64,000 nucleotides of DNA from WFQV01 sp964611145. Lineage in GTDB: Bacteria > Bacteroidota > Ignavibacteria > Ignavibacteriales > Melioribacteraceae. The position numbers were made by a program, and so were the translations under genes. The notes under the pieces were generated by a model. That model searched no databases. It saw nothing but the letters and a program-made list of their open reading frames with translations, and had not been told where the DNA came from. Positions 51,424 through 61,113 of this stretch are shown here, in pieces; within the stretch, counting starts at the first letter, position 1, and every line of letters begins with the position of its first letter. The stretch lies in assembly GCA_964611145.1 (NCBI GenBank), contig CAZSYM010000009.1, positions 20,617 to 84,616 on the forward strand, read 5' to 3'.

Positions 51424-52887
51424 ATGTCCGACAAAGTAAGAGTACGATTTGCTCCTTCCCCAACGGGATATCTCCACGTAGGAGGATTAAGAACCGCATT
51501 ATATAACTATCTCTTCGCAAAAAAGAATAACGGAGTTTTTGTATTACGAATCGAAGATACAGACCGCTCTCGCTTCGTCGAAGGAGCGGTGGAAAACTTA
51601 ATAGAAACACTTAAATGGGTGGGCTTGGAATACGACGAAGGACCCGGAGTCGGCGGGGATTTCGGTCCTTATTTTCAATCCCAACGTTTGGAAATTTATC
51701 ACAAATACGCTCAAGAATTGGTGGACAAAGGTTACGCCTATTATGCCTTCGATACCCCAGAACGTCTACAACAATTGCGAGAGGAGCAACTCAAGAAAAA
51801 ACTTCAACCGAAATACGACAAGCGAGACTTGCACCTTTCAAAAGAAGAAGTACAGGCAAAATTGAAGGCGGGCGAGCCCCATGTTATTCGCCTCAACGTT
51901 CCTCCCTCTCAGAAGGTAATCGTAAACGATTTCATTCGAGGTACTGTAGAATTCGACACGGATATTATTGACGATCAAATATTAATCAAAAGCGACGGCT
52001 ACCCCACTTACCATTTGGCAAACGTTGTGGACGACCACCTAATGGGAATTACCCACGTAATAAGGGGAGAAGAGTGGCTGCCTTCGACTCCAAAGCACGT
52101 TCTGCTATATGACTTTTTCGGCTGGGAAAAACCGATATTTGCACATCTTCCGCTTCTGTTAAATCCAGACCGCACAAAATTGAGCAAGCGACAAGGAGAC
52201 GTTGCAGTGGAAGATTACCGGGCAAAAGGTTATCTAAAAGAAGCCTTGATTAACTTCGTCGCTCTATTGGGTTGGAACGCCGGGGACGACAAAGAATTTT
52301 ACTTGATGGACGAGCTAATCGAAAAATTCGAATTGGAGCATGTACACAAAGCGGGAGCAATTTTCAATATCGACAAACTCAATTGGCTCAACGGCGAACA
52401 CATTCGCTACAAATCCCCTGAAGAACTTCTGCCCATGTTCAAAGCCGAATATCAAAAATCCGAATATGCCGTTTTGAATTATGACGACGAGCTTCTGCTC
52501 AAAATTGTAAAGTCCATGCAAGAACGCGTTACTTTCATCAGCGAATTCATCACCAAATGCCGCTACTTTTACGAAGCACCGAAAGAATACGACCCGGAAG
52601 TAATAAAAAAACGTTGGAAAGAAGAAACTCCCAAGCACTTAACGGAATTATTACACGAATTCGAAAAATTGGAAAATCCGACAAAAGAAGATTTTGAGCA
52701 CGCATTACGTCAGACAGCCGAAAGGCTCGGAATCGGCGCAGGCAAACTGATTCATCCCGTTCGGCTTGCCGTCTCCGGCGTCGGCAGAGGTCCCGGCGTT
52801 TTCGACATACTTGAAATAGTCGGAAAAGAAGAAGTGATAAAAAGAATCAAAACCGCCCTGGAAAAAATAAAGAGAGAAGAAAAATAA
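51424..52887 (+). CDS. gltX: Glutamyl-tRNA synthetase
   Basis: A 487-residue class I synthetase that charges tRNA-Glu. The HIGH-type motif is PSPTGYLHVGGLRT and the KMSKS-type motif is KLSKRQGD. The Asp/Glu recognition region DTDRSRFVEG and the CP1 region are present, and the C-terminal anticodon-binding helical domain is complete. It starts at ATG after a short gap from the receiver protein. It is directly followed, 1 nt after its stop, by glnS. Length and motifs are normal. Confidence 0.97.
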   Translation: MSDKVRVRFAPSPTGYLHVGGLRTALYNYLFAKKNNGVFVLRIEDTDRSRFVEGAVENLIETLKWVGLEYDEGPGVGGDFGPYFQSQRLEIYHKYAQELVDKGYAYYAFDTPERLQQLREEQLKKKLQPKYDKRDLHLSKEEVQAKLKAGEPHVIRLNVPPSQKVIVNDFIRGTVEFDTDIIDDQILIKSDGYPTYHLANVVDDHLMGITHVIRGEEWLPSTPKHVLLYDFFGWEKPIFAHLPLLLNPDRTKLSKRQGDVAVEDYRAKGYLKEALINFVALLGWNAGDDKEFYLMDELIEKFELEHVHKAGAIFNIDKLNWLNGEHIRYKSPEELLPMFKAEYQKSEYAVLNYDDELLLKIVKSMQERVTFISEFITKCRYFYEAPKEYDPEVIKKRWKEETPKHLTELLHEFEKLENPTKEDFEHALRQTAERLGIGAGKLIHPVRLAVSGVGRGPGVFDILEIVGKEEVIKRIKTALEKIKREEK

Positions 52888-52888
52888 A

Positions 52889-54577
52889 ATGGAAGAGAAA
52901 TCTCAACACTCAAATTTCATTACAGAAATAATCGATAAGGATTTAGAGGAAGGACGTTATCAACAAGTGCATACTCGTTTCCCTCCCGAGCCGAACGGCT
53001 ATCTCCATATCGGGCATGCAAAATCGATATGCCTCAACTTCGAGCTGGCAAAAAAATACGGAGGCAAATGTAATCTCCGCTTCGACGATACCAATCCCAC
53101 AAAAGAGGAAACCGAATATGTGGAATCGATTATGGAAGATATTCGCTGGCTCGGTTACGATTGGGAAGACAGACTCTTTTATGCGTCGGATTATTTCGAT
53201 ACTCTTTACGAATACGCTATAAAATTAATCAAGAAAGGCAAAGCGTATGTGGACAGCCTTTCATGGGAAGAAATCAAAAAGCAACGCGGGACTCCTACGG
53301 AACCGGGGCAGGAAAGCCCTTATCGAAATCGCTCGGTGGAAGAAAACCTCGAACTCTTCGAGCGAATGAAAAACGGAGAATTCAAGGACGGCGAACATGT
53401 TCTACGCGCCAAAATTGACATGAGCTCCCCAAATATGAACATGCGCGATCCGATAATGTATAGAATACGCCACGCGGAGCATCATCGCACGGGCAATAAA
53501 TGGTGTATTTATCCCACTTACGATTGGGCACACGGGCAAAGCGATTCAATTGAAGGAATTTCACACTCAATCTGCACGTTGGAGTTTGAAAATCACAGAC
53601 CTTTGTACAATTGGTTTCTGGAAGAACTGGAAATCCACCATCCCCGACAAATTGAATTCGCACGACTCAATTTAAGTCATACGGTAATGAGCAAAAGGAA
53701 ACTGTTGGAACTTGTCGAGGAAGGATACGTTGACGGTTGGGACGACCCCCGAATGCCCACAATCTCCGGCTTGCGTCGTCGGGGCTATACTCCCGAATCA
53801 ATCAGAAATTTTGCCGACAGAGTGGGAGTTGCCAAAAGAGACAACTTGATTGACGTAGCACTATTGGAATTTAGCCTACGAGAAGATCTCAACAAACGTG
53901 CCCAACGAGCAATGGCGGTGCTTCATCCATTAAAAGTTACAATCTCCAATTATCCCGAAAATCAAGTGGAAATGCTGGACGCAGTAAACAACCCTGAAGA
54001 CCCGTCAATGGGCAAACGCAAGATTCCTTTCTCCAGAGAAATATACATTGAGCAAACCGATTTTATGGAAGACCCGCCGAAGAAATTCTTCAGATTAAAA
54101 CCGGGCGGAGAAGTGCGCCTGCGTTACGCCTACATAATCAAATGCGAAGAAGTAATCAAAGACGAAAACGGCAACGTGACGGAACTGATTTGCACTTACG
54201 ATCCCGATACGAAAAGCGGCTCTGGGAAATCCCAAAGAAAAGTCAAGGGGACGATTCATTGGGTTTCCAAAGCCCACGCTTTTGATGCCGAAATTCGCCT
54301 TTACGACCGTTTGTTTACGGTGGAAAATCCGGCAGGATATCCCGACAAAGATTTCAAAGAATTTATCAATCCCGACTCGTTGAAAATATTGTCCGGATGC
54401 AAATTGGAACCTTTCCTTAAGGACGCAAAACCGGGAGACCGTTTTCAATTCGAAAGGCTGGGATACTTCTGTGTGGATACAAAATACACCACCGAGGAGA
54501 AAAAAGTCTTCAACAGAACGGCAACTTTGCGGGACACATGGGCGAAAATTCAGCAAAAACAAGGCGGTAAAAAATAA
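52889..54577 (+). CDS. glnS: Glutaminyl-tRNA synthetase
   Basis: A 562-residue class I synthetase related to GltX. Motifs: PPEPNGYLHIGHAKSI (HIGH) and TVMSKRKLLELV (KMSKS type), with FDDTNPTKEETEYVESI between them. C-terminal beta-barrel anticodon-binding domains are complete (GKSQRKVKGTIHWVS). It starts one base after the gltX stop, so the two are translationally linked; they are ancient paralogues and make amidotransferase charging of tRNA-Gln unnecessary. Length matches E. coli GlnRS (about 554). Confidence 0.97.
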   Translation: MEEKSQHSNFITEIIDKDLEEGRYQQVHTRFPPEPNGYLHIGHAKSICLNFELAKKYGGKCNLRFDDTNPTKEETEYVESIMEDIRWLGYDWEDRLFYASDYFDTLYEYAIKLIKKGKAYVDSLSWEEIKKQRGTPTEPGQESPYRNRSVEENLELFERMKNGEFKDGEHVLRAKIDMSSPNMNMRDPIMYRIRHAEHHRTGNKWCIYPTYDWAHGQSDSIEGISHSICTLEFENHRPLYNWFLEELEIHHPRQIEFARLNLSHTVMSKRKLLELVEEGYVDGWDDPRMPTISGLRRRGYTPESIRNFADRVGVAKRDNLIDVALLEFSLREDLNKRAQRAMAVLHPLKVTISNYPENQVEMLDAVNNPEDPSMGKRKIPFSREIYIEQTDFMEDPPKKFFRLKPGGEVRLRYAYIIKCEEVIKDENGNVTELICTYDPDTKSGSGKSQRKVKGTIHWVSKAHAFDAEIRLYDRLFTVENPAGYPDKDFKEFINPDSLKILSGCKLEPFLKDAKPGDRFQFERLGYFCVDTKYTTEEKKVFNRTATLRDTWAKIQQKQGGKK

Positions 54578-54578
54578 A

Positions 54579-55364
54579 GTGCAAAAGCTCAGGAATTTTG
54601 CCATTGTTTTTCTTCTGATTACCAATCCCCTTTTGCATGCCCAATCCCCCAATTATGCCTCCCAAATAAAAAAAGATTTTTCTTTCTTCTTACGTTCGGG
54701 AGAAAACTTGATACGAACTCCCTTTAAGGAAAATTCAAATTTCTGGCGGAATACCGCACTCACTTTGGCAACGGCAACGGCTCTTTCTTTTACAGATAAT
54801 TCGGTACGCAATTTCATGTTGCAAAATCAAACGGAAACGAACGACAACATTTTTTCCGTCGATAAATTTTACGGAAATCTTTACTCGGCGGGCTTCGCCG
54901 TCTTTGTTTACGGCTACGGCTTACTTTCCGACAATGCAAAAATACGAAAGACGGGATTGCAAGCCATAACAGCGGTTTTCTACGCAGGTATCGCCGTAAC
55001 CGCAATAAAATCAATCGTGGGACGCCATCGCCCATTTTTAAACGACGGTAATAAAAAATTCTCGCCCTTCTCGTTCAACGACGATTTCCTTTCCTTCCCC
55101 AGCGGACATGCTACGATTGCCTTCGCGCTTTCCACGGTTATGGCAAACTCATACGATAACTTTTCTTGGAAATTCTTCTGGTATTCCCTTGCCGGTTTGA
55201 CCGCAACCGCACGCCTTTACCACGACAGACACTGGATTTCCGACGTATTTACGGGAGCAGTATTGGGTTACTCTATTGCAAGAGTAACAATTAAGGAAAC
55301 AACAGAAAAAAACTCCTTTCTATACATCATGCCAAATTCCGTGGTTTTACTCATTTCTCTTTAA
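54579..55364 (+). CDS. PAP2-family (phosphatidic acid) phosphatase
   Basis: A 261-residue envelope enzyme from GTG 54579, two bases after the glnS stop. An upstream in-frame ATG would lie inside glnS; the GTG opens directly onto a signal peptide (RNFAIVFLLITNPLLHAQ), so it is preferred. The three-part PAP2 catalytic signature is intact: KSIVGRHRP, SFPSGHA and ARLYHDRHWISDV, where the histidines make the phospho-enzyme intermediate. Its likely substrates are undecaprenyl pyrophosphate or lipid phosphates in the periplasm or membrane. No close functional link to the synthetases is apparent. Confidence 0.93.
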   Translation: MQKLRNFAIVFLLITNPLLHAQSPNYASQIKKDFSFFLRSGENLIRTPFKENSNFWRNTALTLATATALSFTDNSVRNFMLQNQTETNDNIFSVDKFYGNLYSAGFAVFVYGYGLLSDNAKIRKTGLQAITAVFYAGIAVTAIKSIVGRHRPFLNDGNKKFSPFSFNDDFLSFPSGHATIAFALSTVMANSYDNFSWKFFWYSLAGLTATARLYHDRHWISDVFTGAVLGYSIARVTIKETTEKNSFLYIMPNSVVLLISL

Positions 55365-55403
55365 CAACTTACTGGCTATTTGAAAATCCCAAACTCTTTG
55401 CTG

Positions 55404-56894
55404 CTACGGAGAACTTGTATTTATCTTTCGCAAAAGTAAATTTATTTGTGGGCTAACCTGAGGAATAAATTGGTAAACATCATTTTGTTTCCCTATTTCC
55501 AAATATTTTCGTGCTTCCTCCACTCGCTCAAATTTCCAAAACGCTTTGGCAAGATAAAGATAATCCAATGCTAAAAAGTCCTTCCGAAATTCCAGCCCCT
55601 CATCAATAGCTTTCCGAAGCATATTTATCGCTTTTTTATATTCGCCTTTTTCAAAATAACACAAGCCTTTCAGACTCAAAAACTCTCCCGCATAGATATT
55701 ATTTTGCTTTCTTAGTTTCGAAAGACTCCGCATGCAATTTTGGTAGTCCCCTTTTTGAAAACCGTTCCATGCCAAAATAAAAATCGAATCAGCAAAACCG
55801 AACCCGTGCGCTTTGTAATAATCCGCCAGCTGGGAAGCAAATTTATCCTTCGGTATGTTCTCGTCACCCAAAGCCGTAAGTTCCAATTCCTTCCGAAATT
55901 CCTTTCGATGCCCCAACATTCTTTCCGCCAATGCCAATTTGAAATTGGCATACCCCAAGTATTCGGTCAAACAAGTTTTGTTCAAAAAACTTCGATATTG
56001 AACAATTGCCTTTTCAAAATCATTGTTTAAAAAAGCTATTTCGCCCTTCACAAAAAAGCCATATGCCACAGTTTGCAAAAAATCCCTATTGTTTGCGGAA
56101 GTAACCGCATCCAAAAATTCCCATGCTCCGTCAAAATCCTTTTTATCGAACAAGACAAGAGCCTTTTGATAAAGATAAAGAGGATTATGGGGGAAATTTT
56201 TAACAAGAAAATCTGCGAAGAAATCAGCCGAATCGGGCAAAAACAAATATTCTCTATAAATTCTGGAAAGCTGATACGCCGCTTCCGGCTTTTCATAGAC
56301 GGAAAAGTCGAACGCAGAGCGTAAATACCCAATAGCTTTCTCGGCATCATGCCCCAATCCAGCTATAGACAAAAAAATCTTTAATCCCGAAGGCACACGG
56401 CTCAAGGCATAATTCAAAATTCCCAAGCCGGTGTAAGGTTCATAAAAACCAGGCATGCGCTCGATAGCATCTTCCAAATACGAAACCGATTTTTCCGTTT
56501 TAAGAAAAGAAGCCGTGAGCTTGCCTTCGCGACTTTTCAAAACCGCTTGGAGCAAATAAGTGGAACCGAGTATATAATCGTTCCAAGCGGTTTCTCCTTG
56601 ATTTTCTTCAAACTTCTTGGCTTTCTCCAACGCCAGAGAAGAAAACTTTTCAAAAATGATTTTGTCCTCGTCGGAATTTTTTGCGAGGAATTTAATCAGA
56701 TAATTCTTTGCCAGAAAATAAAAGGCATCGGGTTTATCGGGATACAAGGAAAGATATTCGTTCAGAATTTTTTCCGCATTTTTAAAGTCCACATCATAGG
56801 AAAGCTCAACGGCTTTCAGGAGCAAAGAGTCAACGTTCCCCTTCCCAAAAAGGGAAGCGTGAAAGAAGAACAGTAAAAATATGATTCTATTCAT
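55404..56894 (-). CDS. Exported TPR-repeat protein
   Basis: A 496-residue protein with a signal peptide (1-16, FFFHASLFGKG) and about ten TPR-like helical hairpins (AEKILNEYLSLYPDKPDAFY, AYQLSRIYREYLFL, KGLCYFEKGEYKKAINMLRK). No enzymatic motif is visible. TPR arrays bind partner proteins; here it is presumably a periplasmic scaffold. The start ATG overlaps the pyrG stop by 8 nt, so it is translationally coupled behind pyrG. Confidence 0.8.
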   Translation of the reverse strand: MNRIIFLLFFFHASLFGKGNVDSLLLKAVELSYDVDFKNAEKILNEYLSLYPDKPDAFYFLAKNYLIKFLAKNSDEDKIIFEKFSSLALEKAKKFEENQGETAWNDYILGSTYLLQAVLKSREGKLTASFLKTEKSVSYLEDAIERMPGFYEPYTGLGILNYALSRVPSGLKIFLSIAGLGHDAEKAIGYLRSAFDFSVYEKPEAAYQLSRIYREYLFLPDSADFFADFLVKNFPHNPLYLYQKALVLFDKKDFDGAWEFLDAVTSANNRDFLQTVAYGFFVKGEIAFLNNDFEKAIVQYRSFLNKTCLTEYLGYANFKLALAERMLGHRKEFRKELELTALGDENIPKDKFASQLADYYKAHGFGFADSIFILAWNGFQKGDYQNCMRSLSKLRKQNNIYAGEFLSLKGLCYFEKGEYKKAINMLRKAIDEGLEFRKDFLALDYLYLAKAFWKFERVEEARKYLEIGKQNDVYQFIPQVSPQINLLLRKINTSSP

Positions 56895-58518
56895 CTCTCT
56901 TTTTAGCGCTACGATATTTAACCGCTGCGGCTATAAATTCTCGAAACAAAGGATGGGCATCAGTCGCACGGGATTTCAGTTCGGGATGGAACTGACATCC
57001 GACAAACCAAGGGTGATTTTTTATTTCAATCATTTCAACCAAATTACCATCCGGAGAAATTCCGCTAAAAACCATTCCATGCTCTTGTAATACATCTCTG
57101 AATTTATTGTTCACCTCGTAGCGATGGCGATGGCGTTCGGAAACTTTTCTCTTTTTATACGCTTCCCATGCCTTAGTTCCCTTTTGAACCACACACGGGT
57201 AGGCTCCCAAGCGCATTGTCCCGCCTTTGTTTGTAACTTTCAATTGTTCCGGCATAATATGAATTACGTTGTAACGCGTGCGCTTGAATTCCGAGCTATG
57301 TGCGGTCTTCATACCGCAAACATTTCGCGCGAACTCTATCACGGCACATTGAAGCCCAAGACAAATGCCAAAGAAGGGAATTTTATTTTCTCGCGCGAAG
57401 CGGATGGCATTTATTTTCCCTTCCACTCCCCTTTCTCCGAATCCCCCAGGTACAAGAATACCGTCATAGTTCGAAAGTATTCCCGCGGGCTCCTCGTTCT
57501 CAAATATTTCCGAGCTGATATAATCCACGTTCACTTTAACATTATTCTCCGCTCCTGCATGAATAAAAGCTTCCGAAATACTTTTGTAAGCATCGATATA
57601 ATCGGTATATTTCCCACAAACGGCAATGTTAACTTCCCCACTTGGATTTTTAATTTTATGAACAAAATTTTTCCATTTATCAAGATTAATATTAATATCC
57701 GGTAATCTTAATTTCTCCAATACAACGCGGTCTAAATTCTGTGCATGCAGAACCAGCGGCACTTCATAAATCGAAGAACAATCACGTGCCGAAATTACAT
57801 ATTTGGGTGCCACATTGGTAAAAAGTGCAATTTTCTTTCTAATTTCTTTTGCCAAAGGCTGTTCCGAACGACAAACCAGAATATTCGGTTGTATGCCCAA
57901 TTCCAACAAATTTTTTACACTGTGCTGAGTTGGTTTGGTTTTCATCTCCTTTGCGGAAGCGATATAAGGCACCAAAGTAACATGAATAGAAATAGCGTTT
58001 TCACGCCCCAACTCCAAAATCAATTGTCTTATCGCCTCGATAAAAGGTAATCCTTCTATATCACCTATAGTTCCCCCGATTTCTGTAATAACAATATCAT
58101 ATTTATTGGTTTCGCCAAGTGCGGTAATTCTTTTTTTTATCTCATCGGTAATGTGCGGAATAACTTGTACAGTAGCCCCCAAATAATCTCCACGCCTTTC
58201 CTTCTGTATCACCTCATAATAAACTTGTCCCGTGGTAGTGTTATTTGCTTTCGACATGTTCACATCCAAAAAGCGCTCGTAGTGTCCCAAATCCAAGTCC
58301 GTTTCCGCACCGTCGTCGGTTACATAAACCTCGCCATGTTGAAAAGGATTCATTGTTCCGGGATCCACGTTAATATACGGGTCGAATTTTTGAATTGTTA
58401 CCGAATATCCCCTTGATTTAAGGAGCAAACCGAGGGAGGCAGCTGTAATCCCCTTTCCCAAAGAAGAAACGACCCCGCCCGTAATGAAGATATACTTTAC
58501 GTTTTTCTTGTTCCTCAT
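56887..58518 (-). CDS. pyrG: CTP synthase
   Basis: A 543-residue enzyme that makes CTP from UTP with glutamine. The N-terminal synthetase domain has FITGGVVSSLGKGITAASLG and DPYINVDPGTM. The C-terminal class I glutamine amidotransferase domain has the Cys nucleophile in FFGICLGLQ and the His/Glu pair at FHPEL. ATG 58518 was chosen over TTG 58527 (three residues longer) because it matches the usual start before KYIFITGG. It overlaps the next gene by 8 nt. Confidence 0.97.
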   Translation of the reverse strand: MRNKKNVKYIFITGGVVSSLGKGITAASLGLLLKSRGYSVTIQKFDPYINVDPGTMNPFQHGEVYVTDDGAETDLDLGHYERFLDVNMSKANNTTTGQVYYEVIQKERRGDYLGATVQVIPHITDEIKKRITALGETNKYDIVITEIGGTIGDIEGLPFIEAIRQLILELGRENAISIHVTLVPYIASAKEMKTKPTQHSVKNLLELGIQPNILVCRSEQPLAKEIRKKIALFTNVAPKYVISARDCSSIYEVPLVLHAQNLDRVVLEKLRLPDININLDKWKNFVHKIKNPSGEVNIAVCGKYTDYIDAYKSISEAFIHAGAENNVKVNVDYISSEIFENEEPAGILSNYDGILVPGGFGERGVEGKINAIRFARENKIPFFGICLGLQCAVIEFARNVCGMKTAHSSEFKRTRYNVIHIMPEQLKVTNKGGTMRLGAYPCVVQKGTKAWEAYKKRKVSERHRHRYEVNNKFRDVLQEHGMVFSGISPDGNLVEMIEIKNHPWFVGCQFHPELKSRATDAHPLFREFIAAAVKYRSAKKRDE

Positions 58519-58652
58519 CTCATCCAAAAAGTTTATTAAAATTTAAGTGGGAAAATAAAAAAATTTTTTTTATTCCCTGCTTTTCAACCGAACATAAATG
58601 CGAAAAATTCACTCTTCACGTTATGCACACTTCACAAAGATTTTTCATACCT

Positions 58653-58680
58653 CAAAAAAAAGGGGCTTCGAAGAAGCCCC
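58653..58680 (-). terminator. Rho-independent terminator after the sulfur-redox operon
   Basis: Perfect stem GGGGCTTC/GAAGCCCC (58662-58669 with 58673-58680), three-base loop, followed on the minus strand by eight T. It lies 25 nt after the stop of the YeeE-rhodanese gene and ends the operon before pyrG, which is on the same strand. Confidence 0.92.
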
Positions 58681-58704
58681 GATATTAGCAAGAAAAATCC
58701 GTTT

Positions 58705-59898
58705 TTATCCGCAGCCGCCCAAAGCTCTTTTGACTTTGGGTATAACAACCTTTTTCGGCTTTGCTTCCTTAATAAGAACAGGCAAAATTTTGGAAGCATA
58801 AGCACGAAATCTCCACGTATCGCGCTCGCTGCGAGTAGTCGGTTCCTTTGCTGGCATAACAAAACCGAGTATTTCCTTGTTAAACGCTTCGAAACCACCT
58901 TGCAACACATAAAAAGAACGAGTGTCATAACCCAATTCTTTCGCTAAGTGATAAGCTTTCAATTCGTCAGACTCGGTATACGAAATAAAAATCACATCTT
59001 TGTTTACCATAGTAAGCGCTTTGTGAATATTTTCCTCCCAGAAATCCTGCGGATTAGCATGAATTGCATGAGGTAAAGGCAATTTGGTAAAATCCTTCAA
59101 GTCCCTCAAATCTATCATTTGAATTCTGGGATCTTTTTTAACCAAGCGCAAAGCCAGTTCGTCAACTGTCATCTTAGGAGCGGAAACGCCTTCGGCAAAT
59201 TTATCGGTTTTGTATTCTTGCAACAAAGTTTGCTTTTGAGGATACATAAACAAAGCAAGGAATGCCACCACAAAAGCAACAACCGTTATTTTTAACAAAT
59301 CGCTTTTGGAAGTGGGGTCAACCATTTCCCCTTTGTTAACTTTTCTTTCGATGGCGTTCACTCCCCAATAAGAAAGAAACGCCAGAATAATCATAAGGAA
59401 CGCGAAAGTTCCCATCGACATTCCCAGCATGTTATGAACCTGCGGGATGCCTTGATAGTAGCCCTTGTGAATTCCTTGAAAAGCAGGGTAGCCAAAAATA
59501 AAAGTTGCAATTCCCAACATCACTCCCACGACGAACATCATGCCATCGATTTTACCCGTCGTTGCCGCGCAAATGCTGGTGCCGGGACAAAATCCACCGA
59601 CCACAAAGCCTATTCCCATCAACACGCCGCCGATTATAACCGACCAAAGGAAAAGGGGATTGATGTAAACGAGACTCCAATCCAACAAGCCAAGATAAGA
59701 AAGGAAAAGCATACCGAACATTGCGGTTACCGCAGTGGTAAAGAAAACGCGCCACACGGTGAAATCATAACCGTAATAAAGTCCGACCAACTTCCGCGAG
59801 GTGGTAAAACCGGCTTGTTCTAAAAGGAATCCGAAAAAGAAGCCTATTATTATGGCAAAAATCAGATTGATATTCGGTTCTGGAAATAAAGGTCCCAT
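58705..59898 (-). CDS. YeeE/YedE (TsuA-like) transporter fused to an inactive rhodanese-like domain
   Basis: A 397-residue membrane protein. Residues 10-235 hold the YeeE/YedE core with about six to seven helices and conserved cysteines Cys104 and Cys110 in GGFCPGTSICAATTGKIDG. In E. coli TsuA such cysteines pass thiosulfate through the membrane. Residues about 250-350 are rhodanese-like (MIDLRDLKDFTKLPLPHAIH, FYVLQGGFEAF), but the active-site Cys loop reads FISYTESDE with no Cys, so sulfur transfer there is unlikely. The C-terminus ends LGGCG. It is the last gene of the operon, 20 nt after the second YeeE. Confidence 0.85.
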   Translation of the reverse strand: MGPLFPEPNINLIFAIIIGFFFGFLLEQAGFTTSRKLVGLYYGYDFTVWRVFFTTAVTAMFGMLFLSYLGLLDWSLVYINPLFLWSVIIGGVLMGIGFVVGGFCPGTSICAATTGKIDGMMFVVGVMLGIATFIFGYPAFQGIHKGYYQGIPQVHNMLGMSMGTFAFLMIILAFLSYWGVNAIERKVNKGEMVDPTSKSDLLKITVVAFVVAFLALFMYPQKQTLLQEYKTDKFAEGVSAPKMTVDELALRLVKKDPRIQMIDLRDLKDFTKLPLPHAIHANPQDFWEENIHKALTMVNKDVIFISYTESDELKAYHLAKELGYDTRSFYVLQGGFEAFNKEILGFVMPAKEPTTRSERDTWRFRAYASKILPVLIKEAKPKKVVIPKVKRALGGCG

Positions 59899-59918
59899 TT
59901 TTATTCTCTCTCAATTTT

Positions 59919-60434
59919 TTACAGCCATAGTTTTCTAAAAAAGTAAGCCAATCCGTAGGCGGTACCGAAAATAACCAGAAAAGTCAGGAAACCAGCTACG
60001 GAATAAGATGCCATCCCGTCCAATGCCGCACCGCTCGTACAACCGCGTGCGAATTGCGAACCTATCCCAAAGAAAAATCCACCAACAAGAGCGGCAATCA
60101 ACCTAACTTTGTTGGTTATTCGAGGTCCCTTATCGATTTTGAACCGCAAACGGTCTGCAATCAAACCCGAAACAAAAGCTCCGAGTATTACACCGATAAT
60201 TTCAAAAATAAGCCAGCTTTTAAGCGGGTTAGGATGCGACTTATTGTAAGCCGCCATAAAAGGAACGCTATTGGCATTGTCGGGAGATACGCCTTTTATT
60301 ACACTAACAACGACGGATTTAACCGCGCCGCTGGCGCCAAGTCCGTCCCCGCTAATATAAAAAGCAACAACAATTAAAATGCCCAACAAAAATCCCGCAA
60401 GATAAGGATTCATGTATTTAGTTTTTTCTTCCAT
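59919..60434 (-). CDS. YeeE/YedE-family membrane protein (second subunit)
   Basis: A 171-residue protein with four membrane helices and the family Cys motif RGCTSGAALDG (Cys132). It looks like half of a YeeE transporter, the usual partner arrangement of short and long YeeE genes. The inner stretch 45-70 is hydrophilic and may be a re-entrant loop. It lies between the cytochrome b gene (17 nt) and the longer YeeE gene (20 nt). It is likely involved in moving thiosulfate or another sulfur compound. Confidence 0.85.
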   Translation of the reverse strand: MEEKTKYMNPYLAGFLLGILIVVAFYISGDGLGASGAVKSVVVSVIKGVSPDNANSVPFMAAYNKSHPNPLKSWLIFEIIGVILGAFVSGLIADRLRFKIDKGPRITNKVRLIAALVGGFFFGIGSQFARGCTSGAALDGMASYSVAGFLTFLVIFGTAYGLAYFFRKLWL

Positions 60435-60451
60435 GATTTTATCCCGAAAAT

Positions 60452-61099
60452 TTAATTTTGATTTTCTTCTTTGTGTTCTTTCTCTTCCTCATCATCTTCC
60501 TCGATTTCTTCCCAACCGGTAATCATCGCTTTCAAATTTGTCAAAACCGTATGACCGGTGGTAATCAAATAGAGATGCCCGATTACGAAGATAACCAGGA
60601 AATAAGCTCCGATAGTATGCCACAAGGCAATATCGCTCAACTCCTTCACGTTCAAAGGATTAACCGTAACAGCCTGAGGCACACGATAGTAATAATAAAG
60701 CAAACCGGTAAAAATCATTCCAGGAATGATGATTACCATTAAGAAAAAATAAGTTGCCTTTTGTAAAGGGTTGAGTTTGCTAAGAACGGTTTTCTTCGTC
60801 GGATGAGGAGCATTTTTAAAAATGCCCAACAAGTAATAATCGATTTGAGCTTTCATGTTTTTCGGAGTGGGAATGTACTGTTTCCATTCCCCCACGGCGA
60901 TATGCCAGAAAAAAGTAAGAACGATTAAGGCTATCAAGCCCCATGCAGCGTAACGATGATACATTACGGCATTTTCGTATCCGAAGAAAGAATAGGAACC
61001 GTGAACTTCAAAGCCCGTAAGAGCCAAAAACAAAATCAGAGCGGCTTGAGTCCAATGCCAAAAACGTTCGAATCCCTTGTAAATATAAACCTTTTTCAT
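60452..61099 (-). CDS. Di-heme cytochrome b561-type membrane subunit
   Basis: A 215-residue protein with four membrane helices and histidines positioned to bind two b hemes: His15, His48 and His66 near the N-terminal helices and the pair in LWHTIGAY and VIGHLYLITTGH. An acidic tail follows (EEIEEDDEEEKEHKEENQN). Such subunits exchange electrons between the quinone pool and a periplasmic cytochrome c. It sits 14 nt after the octaheme cytochrome gene and is the obvious quinone-side partner. Confidence 0.88.
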   Translation of the reverse strand: MKKVYIYKGFERFWHWTQAALILFLALTGFEVHGSYSFFGYENAVMYHRYAAWGLIALIVLTFFWHIAVGEWKQYIPTPKNMKAQIDYYLLGIFKNAPHPTKKTVLSKLNPLQKATYFFLMVIIIPGMIFTGLLYYYYRVPQAVTVNPLNVKELSDIALWHTIGAYFLVIFVIGHLYLITTGHTVLTNLKAMITGWEEIEEDDEEEKEHKEENQN

Positions 61100-61113
61100 C
61101 TCAATATTTCCCG

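Noticed and set aside
54471..54578. Longer PAP2 start inside glnS
   Set aside because: It would overlap glnS by over 100 bases and put 36 charged residues before the signal peptide.
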